Part shown: piece after piece, positions 18,924 to 26,725 of the stretch
Layout of the letters: the number at the start of each line of letters is the position of its first letter
Numbering within the stretch: the stretch's first letter is position 1
NCBI RefSeq assembly: GCF_017742235.1
Contig: NZ_JAGHKQ010000003.1
Span: 310,001-374,000, forward strand
From: Bacillus sp. 165
GTDB taxonomy: Bacteria; Bacillota; Bacilli; Bacillales; Bacillaceae_G
Reading direction: 5' to 3'
Length of the DNA: 64,000 nucleotides
Position numbers and translations under genes: made by a program
Notes under the pieces: model-generated
Told to the model about the DNA's origin: nothing
Database searches by the model: none
What the model saw: only the letters and a program-made list of their open reading frames with translations

Positions 18924-20162
18924 TTATAAGCAAACCTTAACAAATTTGCGTTTCCCTGCCTGAATAATATCATGCTGTTTGAGATGAAGTTCCAATTTCG
19001 GGTCCTCCACTTTCGTTCCGTTTATCTTTACACTTCCTTGTTCAATTGCTCGCCTTGCTTCTCCGTTGCTCGAAGCAAAACCAGCCTCTACCAAGGCTTT
19101 TACAATCCAGATGGGGTTTGCAGAGAATTGAAACTCTGGAACATCTGCTGGTACAGATCCTTGCTGAAATACAGTGTTCCAATGCCGCGCTGCTTCTTCT
19201 GCAGCCGCTTCACCGCAAAATCGCTGCACAAGCTCCTTCGCCAGACGCAGCTCCGCATCTCTCGGGTGTAGAGATCCCTCCTGCAACCCTTTTGTTAGTT
19301 TCTTAAGCTCATCAAGAGAAATACCTGAGACAAGTTCAAAGTATTTTGGTATCAGATTGTCAGGAATCGACATCGCCTTACCGAAAATCGTGTTCGGCTC
19401 CTCGTCTACGCCAATATAGTTACCAAGGCTTTTGGACATTTTTTGAACACCGTCCAATCCTTCGAGCAGCGGCATCGTGATTGCTACTTGCATTTCTTGT
19501 GAAAATTCCTTTTGTAATGTCCGTCCCATCAGCAAATTAAAGGTTTGGTCTGTCCCACCAAGCTCAATATCGGACTGAAGAGCGACAGAATCGTACCCTT
19601 GCATAAGCGGGTAGAAAAATTCATGTATGTGTATCGGTTTATTTTCCTTGTATCGCTTCGTAAAGTCTTCTCGTTCAAGCATACGAGCCACAGTCAAGCT
19701 CGAGGCTAGCTTTATTACATCGGCAAACTGCAGAGGAGCAAGCCATGCAGAGTTATATACCACTTCTGTTTTACTCGGATTCAGCACTTTAAAAAGCTGC
19801 TGGACGTAGGTTTTAGCATTTTCTTGCACTTCCTCTTGCGATAATTGCTTCCGTGTAACTGATTTTCCGGTCGGATCGCCAATTTGTGCGGTAAAATCGC
19901 CAATTACGATCTGAACTTGATGTCCAAGATCTTGCAGTTGTCTAATCTTTTGGAGCACCACTGTATGCCCTAAATGAATATCCGGAGCCGTAGGATCCAG
20001 CCCGAGTTTGATTCGTAAAGGAGTGTTTGTGGCCACAGACTTACGAATTTTTGCTAGCAACGAATCTTTTGGCACAATTTCCGCAACGCCGCGCTCAATA
20101 ATTTGAAGCTGACGAGTTACTTCCTCTTCTTGTTTTACACTTAACTCTCCATTTTTGCTCAT
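18924..20162 (-). CDS. tyrS: Tyrosyl-tRNA synthetase, TyrZ class
   Basis: A 412-residue class I synthetase that charges tRNA-Tyr. The active-site region [11 protein letters not shown] is near residue 47 and K-M-S-K-S-L-G-N near 235; the C-terminal 60 residues form an S4 RNA-binding domain (N-G-E-A-R-R, I-N-G-T-K-V). Length and the HLGH context match the TyrZ class of B. subtilis rather than the main TyrS (about 420 residues). The ATG at 20162 follows AAGGAGGGATACGTAT; the longer open frame runs into the T-box leader. Expression should be induced by uncharged tRNA-Tyr. Confidence 0.93.
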   Translation of the reverse strand: MSKNGELSVKQEEEVTRQLQIIERGVAEIVPKDSLLAKIRKSVATNTPLRIKLGLDPTAPDIHLGHTVVLQKIRQLQDLGHQVQIVIGDFTAQIGDPTGKSVTRKQLSQEEVQENAKTYVQQLFKVLNPSKTEVVYNSAWLAPLQFADVIKLASSLTVARMLEREDFTKRYKENKPIHIHEFFYPLMQGYDSVALQSDIELGGTDQTFNLLMGRTLQKEFSQEMQVAITMPLLEGLDGVQKMSKSLGNYIGVDEEPNTIFGKAMSIPDNLIPKYFELVSGISLDELKKLTKGLQEGSLHPRDAELRLAKELVQRFCGEAAAEEAARHWNTVFQQGSVPADVPEFQFSANPIWIVKALVEAGFASSNGEARRAIEQGSVKINGTKVEDPKLELHLKQHDIIQAGKRKFVKVCL

Positions 20163-20193
20163 ATACGTATCCCTCCTTATATATTGAGAACAC

Positions 20194-20425
20194 AAAAAAT
20201 CCCCATCCCATGCGGGACGAGGATTTACTCGCGGTACCACCCAGCTTATTGGCCAACTGCCAATCACTCTTACACAGATAACGGCGTACACCGGCAGCTA
20301 CTACCGCAGCTGCGCCTCCAAAGACGTAACTTCCCCAAACGCTGTGACCGGTTCCCACCTACCACCGGCTCTCTGTACACTCACACGTATGCGTACTACT
20401 CTTTATCATCGGCTACTTTAGATTA
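20194..20425 (-). promoter_or_regulatory. T-box leader of tyrS, specifier TAC (Tyr)
   Basis: GGGTGGTACCGCG at 20230-20243 is the T-box. AGAGAGCCGGTGG forms the stem-I apex element, and GAAGTTACGTC places a TAC codon at 20326-20328 in the expected specifier position. The terminator at 20194-20225 pairs AATCCTCGTCCC with GGGATGGGGATT and ends in six T. Confidence 0.9.
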
Positions 20426-20431
20426 AAACGT

Positions 20432-20465
20432 ATTATAAACGTCCAGTGATTGACACGTCAATCAC
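20432..20465 (-). promoter_or_regulatory. tyrS promoter overlapped by a perfect palindrome
   Basis: TTGACG (20456-20461) and TATAAT (20432-20437) lie 18 bases apart on the minus strand. The -35 box is embedded in GTGATTGAC-AC-GTCAATCAC (20446-20465), a perfect 9-2-9 inverted repeat, so a repressor may act in addition to the T-box. Confidence 0.7.
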
Positions 20466-20595
20466 ATTCTATCGTTTTTCATCAATACAAACAAACAATA
20501 TTGAAAGAAAATTTAATCAATTGCTTTTATCAACATTTACTGGCAAACTTAAAGATATAAAAGATTCCATAGAAAGAAATGTATAGGTGACTATT

Positions 20596-20979
20596 ATGAT
20601 TGAAGTAAAAACTTCCACACTCAGCAATGGAGAATTCAATAGAGGAGTATTTGCTACACAAGATATAGCAAAAGGTCAGCTTATTCATGAAGCACCTGTT
20701 ATTGCTTATCCGAATGAAGAACATGTGCATATTGAGAAAACACTACTTGCTGATTATGCATTCGAGTACGGGATAAACCATACTGCTATTCTTTTAGGCT
20801 ACGGGATGCTTTTTAACCATTCTTATCAGCCTAATGCCGATTATGAAATCAACTTCGATAATCATACGTTTGATTTCTATGCTTACAAAGATATAAAAGC
20901 AGGAGAAGAAATTTTAATCAACTATAATGGTGAAGTCGATAACGAAGATCCTCTTTGGTTTAATAAAGAAGAGGAATAA
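20596..20979 (+). CDS. SET-domain protein methyltransferase
   Basis: A 127-residue protein consisting almost only of a SET domain. The cofactor and catalytic motifs are clear: G-V-F-A-T near residue 18, F-N-H-S-Y-x-P-N (NHS box) near 75 and G-E-E-I-L-I-N-Y near 108. Small bacterial SET proteins methylate lysines of partner proteins using SAM; in B. anthracis a homologue has been reported to methylate host histone H1. The ATG at 20596 has AGGTGA upstream; a GTG three codons before is an alternative. It lies divergent from tyrS and ends at a shared terminator with the MerR gene. Confidence 0.85.
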   Translation: MIEVKTSTLSNGEFNRGVFATQDIAKGQLIHEAPVIAYPNEEHVHIEKTLLADYAFEYGINHTAILLGYGMLFNHSYQPNADYEINFDNHTFDFYAYKDIKAGEEILINYNGEVDNEDPLWFNKEEE

Positions 20980-21020
20980 CTCTATGCATTGTATTCATGC
21001 ACCAATGCGAATGTTAAACA

Positions 21021-21065
21021 AAGCAAAGGAGAAACCGCGGAGCATCTGCGGCTTCCCCTTTGCTT
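21021..21065. terminator. Bidirectional terminator between the SET gene and mta
   Basis: A long, nearly complete stem (AAGCAAAGGxGAAxCCGCxGA with TCxGCGGxTTCxCCTTTGCTT) around a short loop, placed between two convergent genes; its right arm includes the mta stop codon. Confidence 0.85.
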
Positions 21066-21828
21066 ATTTCTTCATCCCAATATAAATGTAAATAGCATCT
21101 CTTAGAAATTCCGCTGCCCCCGGCTGCTTGACATCATAGTAAGCCTTAAACCGTTCATCCTCTACATACATCTGGGCAAGGCCTGCATGCGCCTCTTTAC
21201 TATATTCACTCCAATAAAACATTAACCACTTTTTATGCAAGTCTGCCGCTTTTTGAGCAATATCACTTGCGGGGTCGCCTGTTTGGAATGCTTCGGTTAA
21301 CGTATTGATAACTTCCTCCGCCAGACGCGTTACTTCTTCGTGTTCTGCTTGTGTCATATTTTTCAGCTTTTCATTAGATTTGTTAACAGTGTCATCCCCA
21401 TATTTCTTACGAATTTCTTTCCCGTACTTTTTCTCGTTATCGTCAATTATCTTTTGTTTAAACCCTTCGAATTTTTCTTTATCGGTCATTATGATTCTCC
21501 CTTCGTGTAATGCTATTGTTTTTTCTACATTGGCAATCAGTACATCTAACTGTCTTCGTTTGTCAAGGAGCTGTTCTCGATGTTCGATTAGAGCTATAGT
21601 ACCATTAAAGGCAGGAGCGGTCATAATTTCCTTAATACGATCTAAACTGACTCCTAGCTCTCTGTAAAATAGAATTTGCTGCAATCTGTCAACTTCCGCC
21701 TCTCCATAAATGCGGTATCCTGAGGAATTGATTCTTGCCGGCTTAAGAATCCCAATTTCATCATAATACCGAAGCGTTCTAGTGCTGATTCCCGCCAATT
21801 TTCCCAGCTTCTGCACTGTATATTCCAT
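21064..21828 (-). CDS. mta: MerR-family activator with TipAS drug-binding domain (Mta-like)
   Basis: A 254-residue regulator. Residues 1-70 form the MerR winged helix (V-Q-K-L-G-K-L-A-G-I-S-T-R-T-L-R-Y-Y-D), then a coiled-coil dimerisation helix (about 75-110), then a TipAS-type domain (about 115-254) ending in F-L-R-D-A-I-Y-I-Y. In B. subtilis, Mta of the same length and architecture activates multidrug efflux genes and itself. The second of two adjacent ATGs is preferred, spaced correctly from AGGAGGGG. A dyad inside a 19-bp spacer lies directly upstream, so autoactivation is very likely. No efflux gene is adjacent on this strand. Confidence 0.88.
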   Translation of the reverse strand: MEYTVQKLGKLAGISTRTLRYYDEIGILKPARINSSGYRIYGEAEVDRLQQILFYRELGVSLDRIKEIMTAPAFNGTIALIEHREQLLDKRRQLDVLIANVEKTIALHEGRIIMTDKEKFEGFKQKIIDDNEKKYGKEIRKKYGDDTVNKSNEKLKNMTQAEHEEVTRLAEEVINTLTEAFQTGDPASDIAQKAADLHKKWLMFYWSEYSKEAHAGLAQMYVEDERFKAYYDVKQPGAAEFLRDAIYIYIGMKK

Positions 21829-21850
21829 CATTTCCCCTCCTGACAATATA

Positions 21851-21881
21851 ACAGTACACCTTCACGTAACGTGAAGGTCAA
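21851..21881 (-). promoter_or_regulatory. MerR-type promoter of mta with 19-bp spacer and dyad
   Basis: On the minus strand TTGACC (21876-21881) and TACTGT (21851-21856) are separated by 19 bases. The perfect dyad ACCTTCACGT-A-ACGTGAAGGT (21858-21878) fills the spacer, the hallmark of promoters that MerR proteins activate by untwisting DNA. Confidence 0.85.
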
Positions 21882-21961
21882 TGCCTTTTATTCATTTTTT
21901 ACTGACAAATACCAGGAAATGAACCGTAAACGCTAAACTTCCCTTCAATAAATTCCATAAG

Positions 21962-21986
21962 AAAAAGTATGGTGTTACCCATACTT
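21962..21986 (-). terminator. Terminator of the cardiolipin synthase gene
   Basis: AAGTATGG and CCATACTT form an 8-bp stem followed on the minus strand by TTTTTC, immediately after the stop codon. Confidence 0.8.
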
Positions 21987-21990
21987 CGTT

Positions 21991-23211
21991 TTATAAATAG
22001 GATGCTATCATTTTCGCAAGCCATTCCTTTGCTTTCTCTTTTAAAGATAGATGGCTTACATAAGATGAGTTGATGCGCTTAGCATTTTGCAAATCTCGTT
22101 GAATATACGGTTGCACTTTACGGATATACTCTGCATCGTAAATATAACAATTCATTTCATCGCTTGAGTGAAAAGAACGCGCATCAAAATTTACCGTTCC
22201 AACCATTAACACTTTCTCATCAATCATGAATACCTTTCCATGCAGCACGCCCTTTTTATATCCATATACCTCTATTCCTTCCGACAAAGCTTTTCGAATA
22301 TATGGATACGCCGCCTGTTTTACCAAAAGAGCATCTGAATGAGGAGACCACAAAATTTTAATCTGAACGCCTCTCTTCCTAGCATCCCGCAGCGATTTCC
22401 AAACTCTCTCATCCTTTGGTATAAAATATGGAGTTAGAATCGTAATAGATGTTTGTGCCTGCTGAAACATCTTTTCATAGCTCTGTACTATGCCGTCTCC
22501 TTTGTATGCAATAAGCTGATGTGCGCTTGTCCCTTGCTTGTTTGTCACTTCTGCTTTTGATATCGTTTCTCCAGTATTATCCTTCCAATCACTCTCAAAT
22601 AAGGCTTCTAAATCCTGCACCCCTTCCCCGCTTATTCGAAGCTGATAGTCTCGCCAGTGACCAAGCTTTTCTTTTTCACCTAAGTACTTTTTACCGATGT
22701 TAAATCCGCCGATATATCCAATTTCCCCATCGATAACGGTGTTTCTTCGATGATTCCGATGGTTTAGAGAAGAAAACAAATAGGGGAATTTCGGCTTATT
22801 GTAATACATAAAATGCACGCCCTCTTGCTCCAGTGATTTCCTTTCTTTCTGTTTTAGTAAAATTCCGCCTAATCGATCTACTGCATAGTACACCTCTACG
22901 CCTTGGCTGCTTTTTTCCTTCAATAGATCTAAAAATTGATGACTGATTTTATCATCTGCTATAGAAAAGAAATAAATATGTATGTAGCTCTTTGCTTGCT
23001 TTATATCATCAAACAACTGCTTATACAAAGCTTTTCCGTCAGTGTATAAGCTCAAATCGCTTTTTCGGAGCGGATACTCAATCGGTTTTTCCTCAAAAAT
23101 GCCTCTTTTCTCTGCCGCAATTCTATCGATTTGATTCCAAGCCAATAAAAGCAAGCAGATTCCAATGATTATAAAAAAGAGGTTACGGACAAATTTGCCT
23201 AGTTTCCTCAT
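21991..23211 (-). CDS. Cardiolipin synthase, phospholipase D family (YwjE-like)
   Basis: A 406-residue membrane-anchored enzyme that joins two phosphatidylglycerols into cardiolipin. One N-terminal membrane helix (residues 8-26) precedes two phospholipase D domains. The first HKD region is H-R-N-H-R-R-N-T-V-I-D near 145; the Lys of H-x-K appears as Arg here. The second is H-G-K-V-F-M-I-D near 332 with the usual G-T-V-N-F-D following. Length matches YwjE of B. subtilis rather than the 480-500-residue ClsA type with two N-terminal helices. It is a single gene with its own terminator. Confidence 0.85.
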   Translation of the reverse strand: MRKLGKFVRNLFFIIIGICLLLLAWNQIDRIAAEKRGIFEEKPIEYPLRKSDLSLYTDGKALYKQLFDDIKQAKSYIHIYFFSIADDKISHQFLDLLKEKSSQGVEVYYAVDRLGGILLKQKERKSLEQEGVHFMYYNKPKFPYLFSSLNHRNHRRNTVIDGEIGYIGGFNIGKKYLGEKEKLGHWRDYQLRISGEGVQDLEALFESDWKDNTGETISKAEVTNKQGTSAHQLIAYKGDGIVQSYEKMFQQAQTSITILTPYFIPKDERVWKSLRDARKRGVQIKILWSPHSDALLVKQAAYPYIRKALSEGIEVYGYKKGVLHGKVFMIDEKVLMVGTVNFDARSFHSSDEMNCYIYDAEYIRKVQPYIQRDLQNAKRINSSYVSHLSLKEKAKEWLAKMIASYL

Positions 23212-23323
23212 CAGTATTCCTCCTTGTGATGATTAACTTTTTTATCTTTTGCCATAGGAGGAATACTATTCTATATGATGAAGAAATTTCTTCCTTTGGA
23301 CGAATCACTGTTTTGTCCCTTCA

Positions 23324-23363
23324 GTAAAAAAAGGCACAACAGGGTGTTCTCCTTTGGTGCCTT
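23324..23363 (-). terminator. Terminator of the decayed symporter gene
   Basis: AAGGCAC pairs with GTGCCTT over a 19-base loop and is followed on the minus strand by a run of seven T, just after the remnant stop codon. Confidence 0.7.
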
Positions 23364-23378
23364 CTTCGTTTTTATACT

Positions 23379-23760
23379 TTACGCCGCCTGTCTGGCAGCT
23401 GCTTTTTTTATCCAATCTTTCCCTTCGATGAAACGAGTTACAAGCATCGCTGTTACTGTGTTTCCTGTGCTGTTAGGCAAGGTTGCTGGAGCATCAATAA
23501 TAGTAGAAATAGCCGCGATAATAGGCAATACTTCCGGAGAAAAGCCGTAAATGGAAACAATCAGCATTTCACCGATCATCCCGCCTCCAGGAATAGCACC
23601 CATCACAGCTCCAACTAACAAAGCTACCCCAAGAATGCTTAAAATACTCGTTGCTGAAGTCATATCCTTACCAAATAAGCTAAATAAAAATACAATTTTT
23701 AAAATACCGCCGATGACCGAACCATCTTTATGTGTGTTAGCACCTATATGATAAGTTTCT
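23379..23760 (-). pseudogene. C-terminal remnant of a dicarboxylate/amino-acid:cation symporter (DAACS)
   Basis: A minus-strand frame of about 125 codons matches the last third of a GltP/SstT/TcyP-type symporter: A-N-T-H-K-D-G-S near its start, then a hydrophobic hairpin, A-I-P-G-G-G-M-I-G-E-M-L, and A-P-A-T-L-P-N-S-T-G-N. The conserved N-x-x-x-D of the last helix appears as the N-S-T-G-N region. The frame is open upstream to 23828 but has no Met with a ribosome binding site, and the family needs about 400 residues. Its 5' part was replaced by the SOS promoter of uvrX, so it is a truncated remnant. Confidence 0.75.
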
Positions 23761-23783
23761 TTGTAAATAATTTCATATTCCTC

Positions 23784-23827
23784 TTCATAAGAACAAATGT
23801 TTGGTGTATAATAAGAACAAACGTTCT
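23784..23827 (+). promoter_or_regulatory. SOS promoter of uvrX with two LexA boxes
   Basis: TTCATA (23784-23789) and TATAAT (23807-23812) are 17 bases apart. AGAACAAATGTTTG (23790-23803) fills the spacer, and the near-perfect AGAACAAACGTTCT (23814-23827) lies just downstream of the -10. Both fit the Bacillus LexA consensus GAAC-N4-GTTC. Confidence 0.9.
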
Positions 23828-23844
23828 ATAACGAGGTGTTGACT

Positions 23845-25122
23845 ATGTATGAATATGGTTACGACAGCTATCAAAATCGCATCATTCTTTGCATTGATTT
23901 AAAGAGCTTTTATGCCAGTTGCTCCTGCCTTTCCATGGGGCTCGACCCTCTCACTACTAAATTGGCGGTGGTCGGTGATGTAACAAGATCTGGATCCATT
24001 GTGTTAGCTGCAACCCCGCCATTAAAAGCATTAGGAATTAAACAAGGTTCTCGATTATTTGATATTCCGCAGGAGCAGGATATTCACGTTGTTAATCCTT
24101 CTATGGCACAATACATACACGTTTCAAAACAAATTACGAGCATTGCTTTACAATACACAGCTCCAGAAGATTTTCATCAATACAGCATTGACGAGATGTT
24201 TCTCGATGCTACACAGTCTATACATTTATTTGCCAAAGCACCGTATGAACTGGCACAGCATCTCATTTCTACTATTCGTGAGCAAACAGGTATACCAGCA
24301 GCGGCAGGAATTGGACCTAACTTGTTACTGGCAAAGATAGCACTCGATAGAGAAGCAAAGAAAACAAAGCAGAGCATAGCCCATTGGACTTACGATGATG
24401 TACAAACAAAGCTTTGGAGCATTCAACCTCTTTCACAATTTTGGGGCATCTCTGCCAACACGGAAAAAAAATTAAATCGATTAGGCATATTTTCAGTTAA
24501 GCAATTAGCCAAGTCATCACTCGAATTATTGAAAAAACACTTCGGTATCATAGGAGAAGAGCTGCATCGGCATGCGAACGGGGTGGATGAAAGCCGGATA
24601 GCAAATCTTTATATCCCGTCCAGCAATTCCATCGGAAAAAGCCAAATTTTACTTCGTGATTATATGCAACTCAGTGAAATACAAGTAGTTCTCCTCGAAC
24701 ATATCGAAGAGGTTTGCTTCCGATTGCGGAGCCAAAGAAAGCTTGCCAGAACGATTCAATTCAGTATATCGTACAGCCGGGAATGGGGAGCTGGTGGCTT
24801 TTCACGTATGCATACACTTGAAGAACCCACAAACCTAACAATGGAATGTTACAAAACGTGCTTACAAATACTGCAGGAATCTTATACTGGAGAGCCTATA
24901 CGGAAGCTTTCCGTTTCCTTGACTAACTTAATTGATGATGATGAAGTGCAGCTTTCACTCTTCAAGCATGGCCTACGTCGTGAAAAGGAACGTAATTTGG
25001 CTTTTACAGTAGATGAAGTTCGCAACAAACACGGTAAAAATAGCCTGTTACGAGCTGTTAGTTACACAGCAGGCTCAACCGTACAATATAGAAATACCCT
25101 TATCGGCGGGCATAAAGCATAG
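23845..25122 (+). CDS. uvrX: Y-family translesion DNA polymerase UvrX
   Basis: A 425-residue error-prone polymerase of the UmuC/DinB superfamily. The catalytic motifs are present: I-D-L-K-S-F-Y-A-S near residue 17 (first Asp, then the steric-gate aromatic region) and Y-S-I-D-E-M-F-L-D near 114. Fingers, a helix-hairpin-helix-like thumb (L-N-R-L-G-I-F-S-V-K-Q-L-A near 216) and a little-finger domain follow; Q-L-S-L-F near the C terminus resembles a beta-clamp-binding motif. The ATG at 23845 has GAGGTG upstream. It is co-transcribed with a YolD-like gene 16 bases downstream and is controlled by LexA. Confidence 0.93.
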   Translation: MYEYGYDSYQNRIILCIDLKSFYASCSCLSMGLDPLTTKLAVVGDVTRSGSIVLAATPPLKALGIKQGSRLFDIPQEQDIHVVNPSMAQYIHVSKQITSIALQYTAPEDFHQYSIDEMFLDATQSIHLFAKAPYELAQHLISTIREQTGIPAAAGIGPNLLLAKIALDREAKKTKQSIAHWTYDDVQTKLWSIQPLSQFWGISANTEKKLNRLGIFSVKQLAKSSLELLKKHFGIIGEELHRHANGVDESRIANLYIPSSNSIGKSQILLRDYMQLSEIQVVLLEHIEEVCFRLRSQRKLARTIQFSISYSREWGAGGFSRMHTLEEPTNLTMECYKTCLQILQESYTGEPIRKLSVSLTNLIDDDEVQLSLFKHGLRREKERNLAFTVDEVRNKHGKNSLLRAVSYTAGSTVQYRNTLIGGHKA

Positions 25123-25138
25123 AAAGGAGCGAATGAAA

Positions 25139-25489
25139 ATGGAGCGTGGAATGAAAAAATGGCGGCCGTTTGCCGCCATGCCGGAGCAGTTTGAAAGAAT
25201 ACAAGAGCTAGTGGAGGCGCAAAATCAAATGAAGCATCCTGTCTTAGATGAGCAACGGTTACAGGAATTAAATGAAATTATCGACTGTTCTATGGCAGAA
25301 ACGCAAGCATTATCCTTTCGTTACTACAAAAAAGGCTATATCCGCATGATTGTCGGGTATATTCATTATTATGATGAATACAAAAAGCAGCTTCGTATTA
25401 TGGATTTGCAGCAGCAGCCGCACATATTACCTATCCATCAAATTACTGATGTAGAAACAGTAGAAATGAACACATACAAATCATTCTGA
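25139..25489 (+). CDS. yolD: YolD-like protein, partner of UvrX
   Basis: A 116-residue protein of the YolD-like family, which is found next to uvrX or yqjW in Bacillus chromosomes and phages. The family signature K-W-x-P-F-A-A-M-P-E-Q near the N terminus is present, followed by an SH3-like stretch (Y-Y-K-K-G-Y-I-R-M-I-V-G) near residue 65. The ATG at 25139 is best spaced from AAAGGAG; the ATG at 25133 is only three bases away from it. Shared SOS control and structural proposals suggest it modulates the polymerase in a UmuD-like way, but that is not proven. Confidence 0.85.
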   Translation: MERGMKKWRPFAAMPEQFERIQELVEAQNQMKHPVLDEQRLQELNEIIDCSMAETQALSFRYYKKGYIRMIVGYIHYYDEYKKQLRIMDLQQQPHILPIHQITDVETVEMNTYKSF

Positions 25490-25538
25490 TGCCTCTTGTA
25501 TATGCTAGAATAGAAGTAATCATAAGGAGGAGGAAGAA

Positions 25539-26036
25539 ATGAGTCAGGAAACAATCACATGTCCAGGATGCGGAGCGCTTCTTCCTCAACAGGGTATAGA
25601 AGGGCCTGCTCGTTATAACACATCAGGCGAATGCTATGCAGCCTATAGTGAACTGAGCGGATATACGATGGGCAAGCAAGATATACATTTTATGCATCAG
25701 CATGCTATCGACACTTACAGTGCACAGCATGCGGGAAGTGATGTTAAAACTATCACAGTTGCATTCTCTTTAATCGGACTTTATTATGCCATTGAGCATG
25801 GCTATACGGGAAAGCAGGTGCAGCGTGTACATATGCTGTTGGCTCAGCAGAAAATCACCTGGCCATCGTTATCGCTCCCGAAAAAACCGTATTCCTTCAC
25901 TGTTATAGACGTGTTACATGCAGCACCGGGTAAACACTGGGACGATATGCTGAAAAAGTGGATGCTTGATGTGTGGATGTGCTGGGAGCACCAACATACC
26001 TGGATTCGAAGCATTTCGCAAACATTGTTACACTAA
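25539..26036 (+). CDS. DUF5946-like protein with CPxCG zinc motif
   Basis: A 165-residue protein beginning with C-P-G-C-G-A near residue 8, a probable half zinc ribbon, followed by an all-helical body rich in His and Trp (A-Y-S-E-L-S-G-Y, H-F-M-H-Q-H-A-I-D-T-Y near 45, H-W-D-D-M near 140). I recall this arrangement as DUF5946, whose function is unknown. AAGGAGGAGG precedes the ATG. It lies 50 bases behind yolD on the same strand without a terminator between, so read-through from the SOS promoter is possible. Confidence 0.7.
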   Translation: MSQETITCPGCGALLPQQGIEGPARYNTSGECYAAYSELSGYTMGKQDIHFMHQHAIDTYSAQHAGSDVKTITVAFSLIGLYYAIEHGYTGKQVQRVHMLLAQQKITWPSLSLPKKPYSFTVIDVLHAAPGKHWDDMLKKWMLDVWMCWEHQHTWIRSISQTLLH

Positions 26037-26043
26037 ACTGAAA

Positions 26044-26068
26044 AGGACCTTCGATAACTGAAGGTCCT
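26044..26068 (+). terminator. Terminator-like hairpin after the DUF5946-like gene
   Basis: AGGACCTTC and GAAGGTCCT form a perfect 9-bp stem with a 7-base loop immediately after the stop codon. The downstream T run is weak, so efficiency is uncertain. Confidence 0.6.
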
Positions 26069-26214
26069 CTGCAGCAACTCAAACTACCAATAAAGAAAAA
26101 ACACTGACGATAGAAAAGTACTTTACTATGTAAAAGCTTTCCTCATACATAATTACAGTTCCATTGTTATTTTACCTCATCCATGCTTTCGTAAATGCCC
26201 AGATCGTTTCACTC

Positions 26215-26589
26215 CTAATATTTCATGCTGTGTTGTTTGTGAATCCACTCTTTATATACAGCGATTTTATTCTCCAGCATCTTTTCTGTAGCCGCTAAGG
26301 TTTTAATTTGATTCTGAATGGAGCTTTTATGATGTTCTAAAAGCTCCAGCCTTGCTTGCGTTGTATGCTCTCCTTCTGTATACAATTGAGCATATTTCCT
26401 TATTTGTGCGACCGGCATTTGTGTCTCTTTTAGCTTCATCACAAAGCGCAGCCATGTTAAATGCGATTCATTGTATACTCTATCTCCACTCTCGTTTCGA
26501 TCTGCCGTAATAATGTTTTCCTTTTCATAATACCGTAACGTGTGTGTGCTTACCCCTAATAATTTAGCTACTTCGCCAATGGTGTACAT
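26215..26589 (-). CDS. MerR-family regulator, AdhR-like
   Basis: A 124-residue regulator: winged helix (I-G-E-V-A-K-L-L-G-V-S-T-H-T-L-R-Y-Y-E) at residues 3-70 and a long dimerisation helix after it, with no separate ligand domain and no cysteine cluster. This matches aldehyde-responsive AdhR-type members, although the AdhR cysteine is not obvious. The divergent short-chain dehydrogenase gene has a MerR promoter directly between the two genes, so it is the likely target. Confidence 0.85.
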   Translation of the reverse strand: MYTIGEVAKLLGVSTHTLRYYEKENIITADRNESGDRVYNESHLTWLRFVMKLKETQMPVAQIRKYAQLYTEGEHTTQARLELLEHHKSSIQNQIKTLAATEKMLENKIAVYKEWIHKQHSMKY

Positions 26590-26634
26590 AAAAGCCTCCC
26601 TATGTCGTATACTTCCTTTATCGAAATAATATAT

Positions 26635-26665
26635 TTGACTTAGAGTTTACTCTAATCAGTATACT
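26635..26665 (+). promoter_or_regulatory. MerR-type promoter of the SDR gene with 19-bp spacer
   Basis: TTGACT (26635-26640) and TATACT (26660-26665) are exactly 19 bases apart, and CTTAGAG-TTTA-CTCTAAT (26639-26656) forms the dyad. The layout CTTAxAG-N4-CTxTAA resembles the AdhR operator form known from B. subtilis. Confidence 0.88.
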
Positions 26666-26725
26666 CAAATTGTGATTCACTCACGATAAAATAAACTATT
26701 TCTAATAAACCTAGGAGGAATTCAT

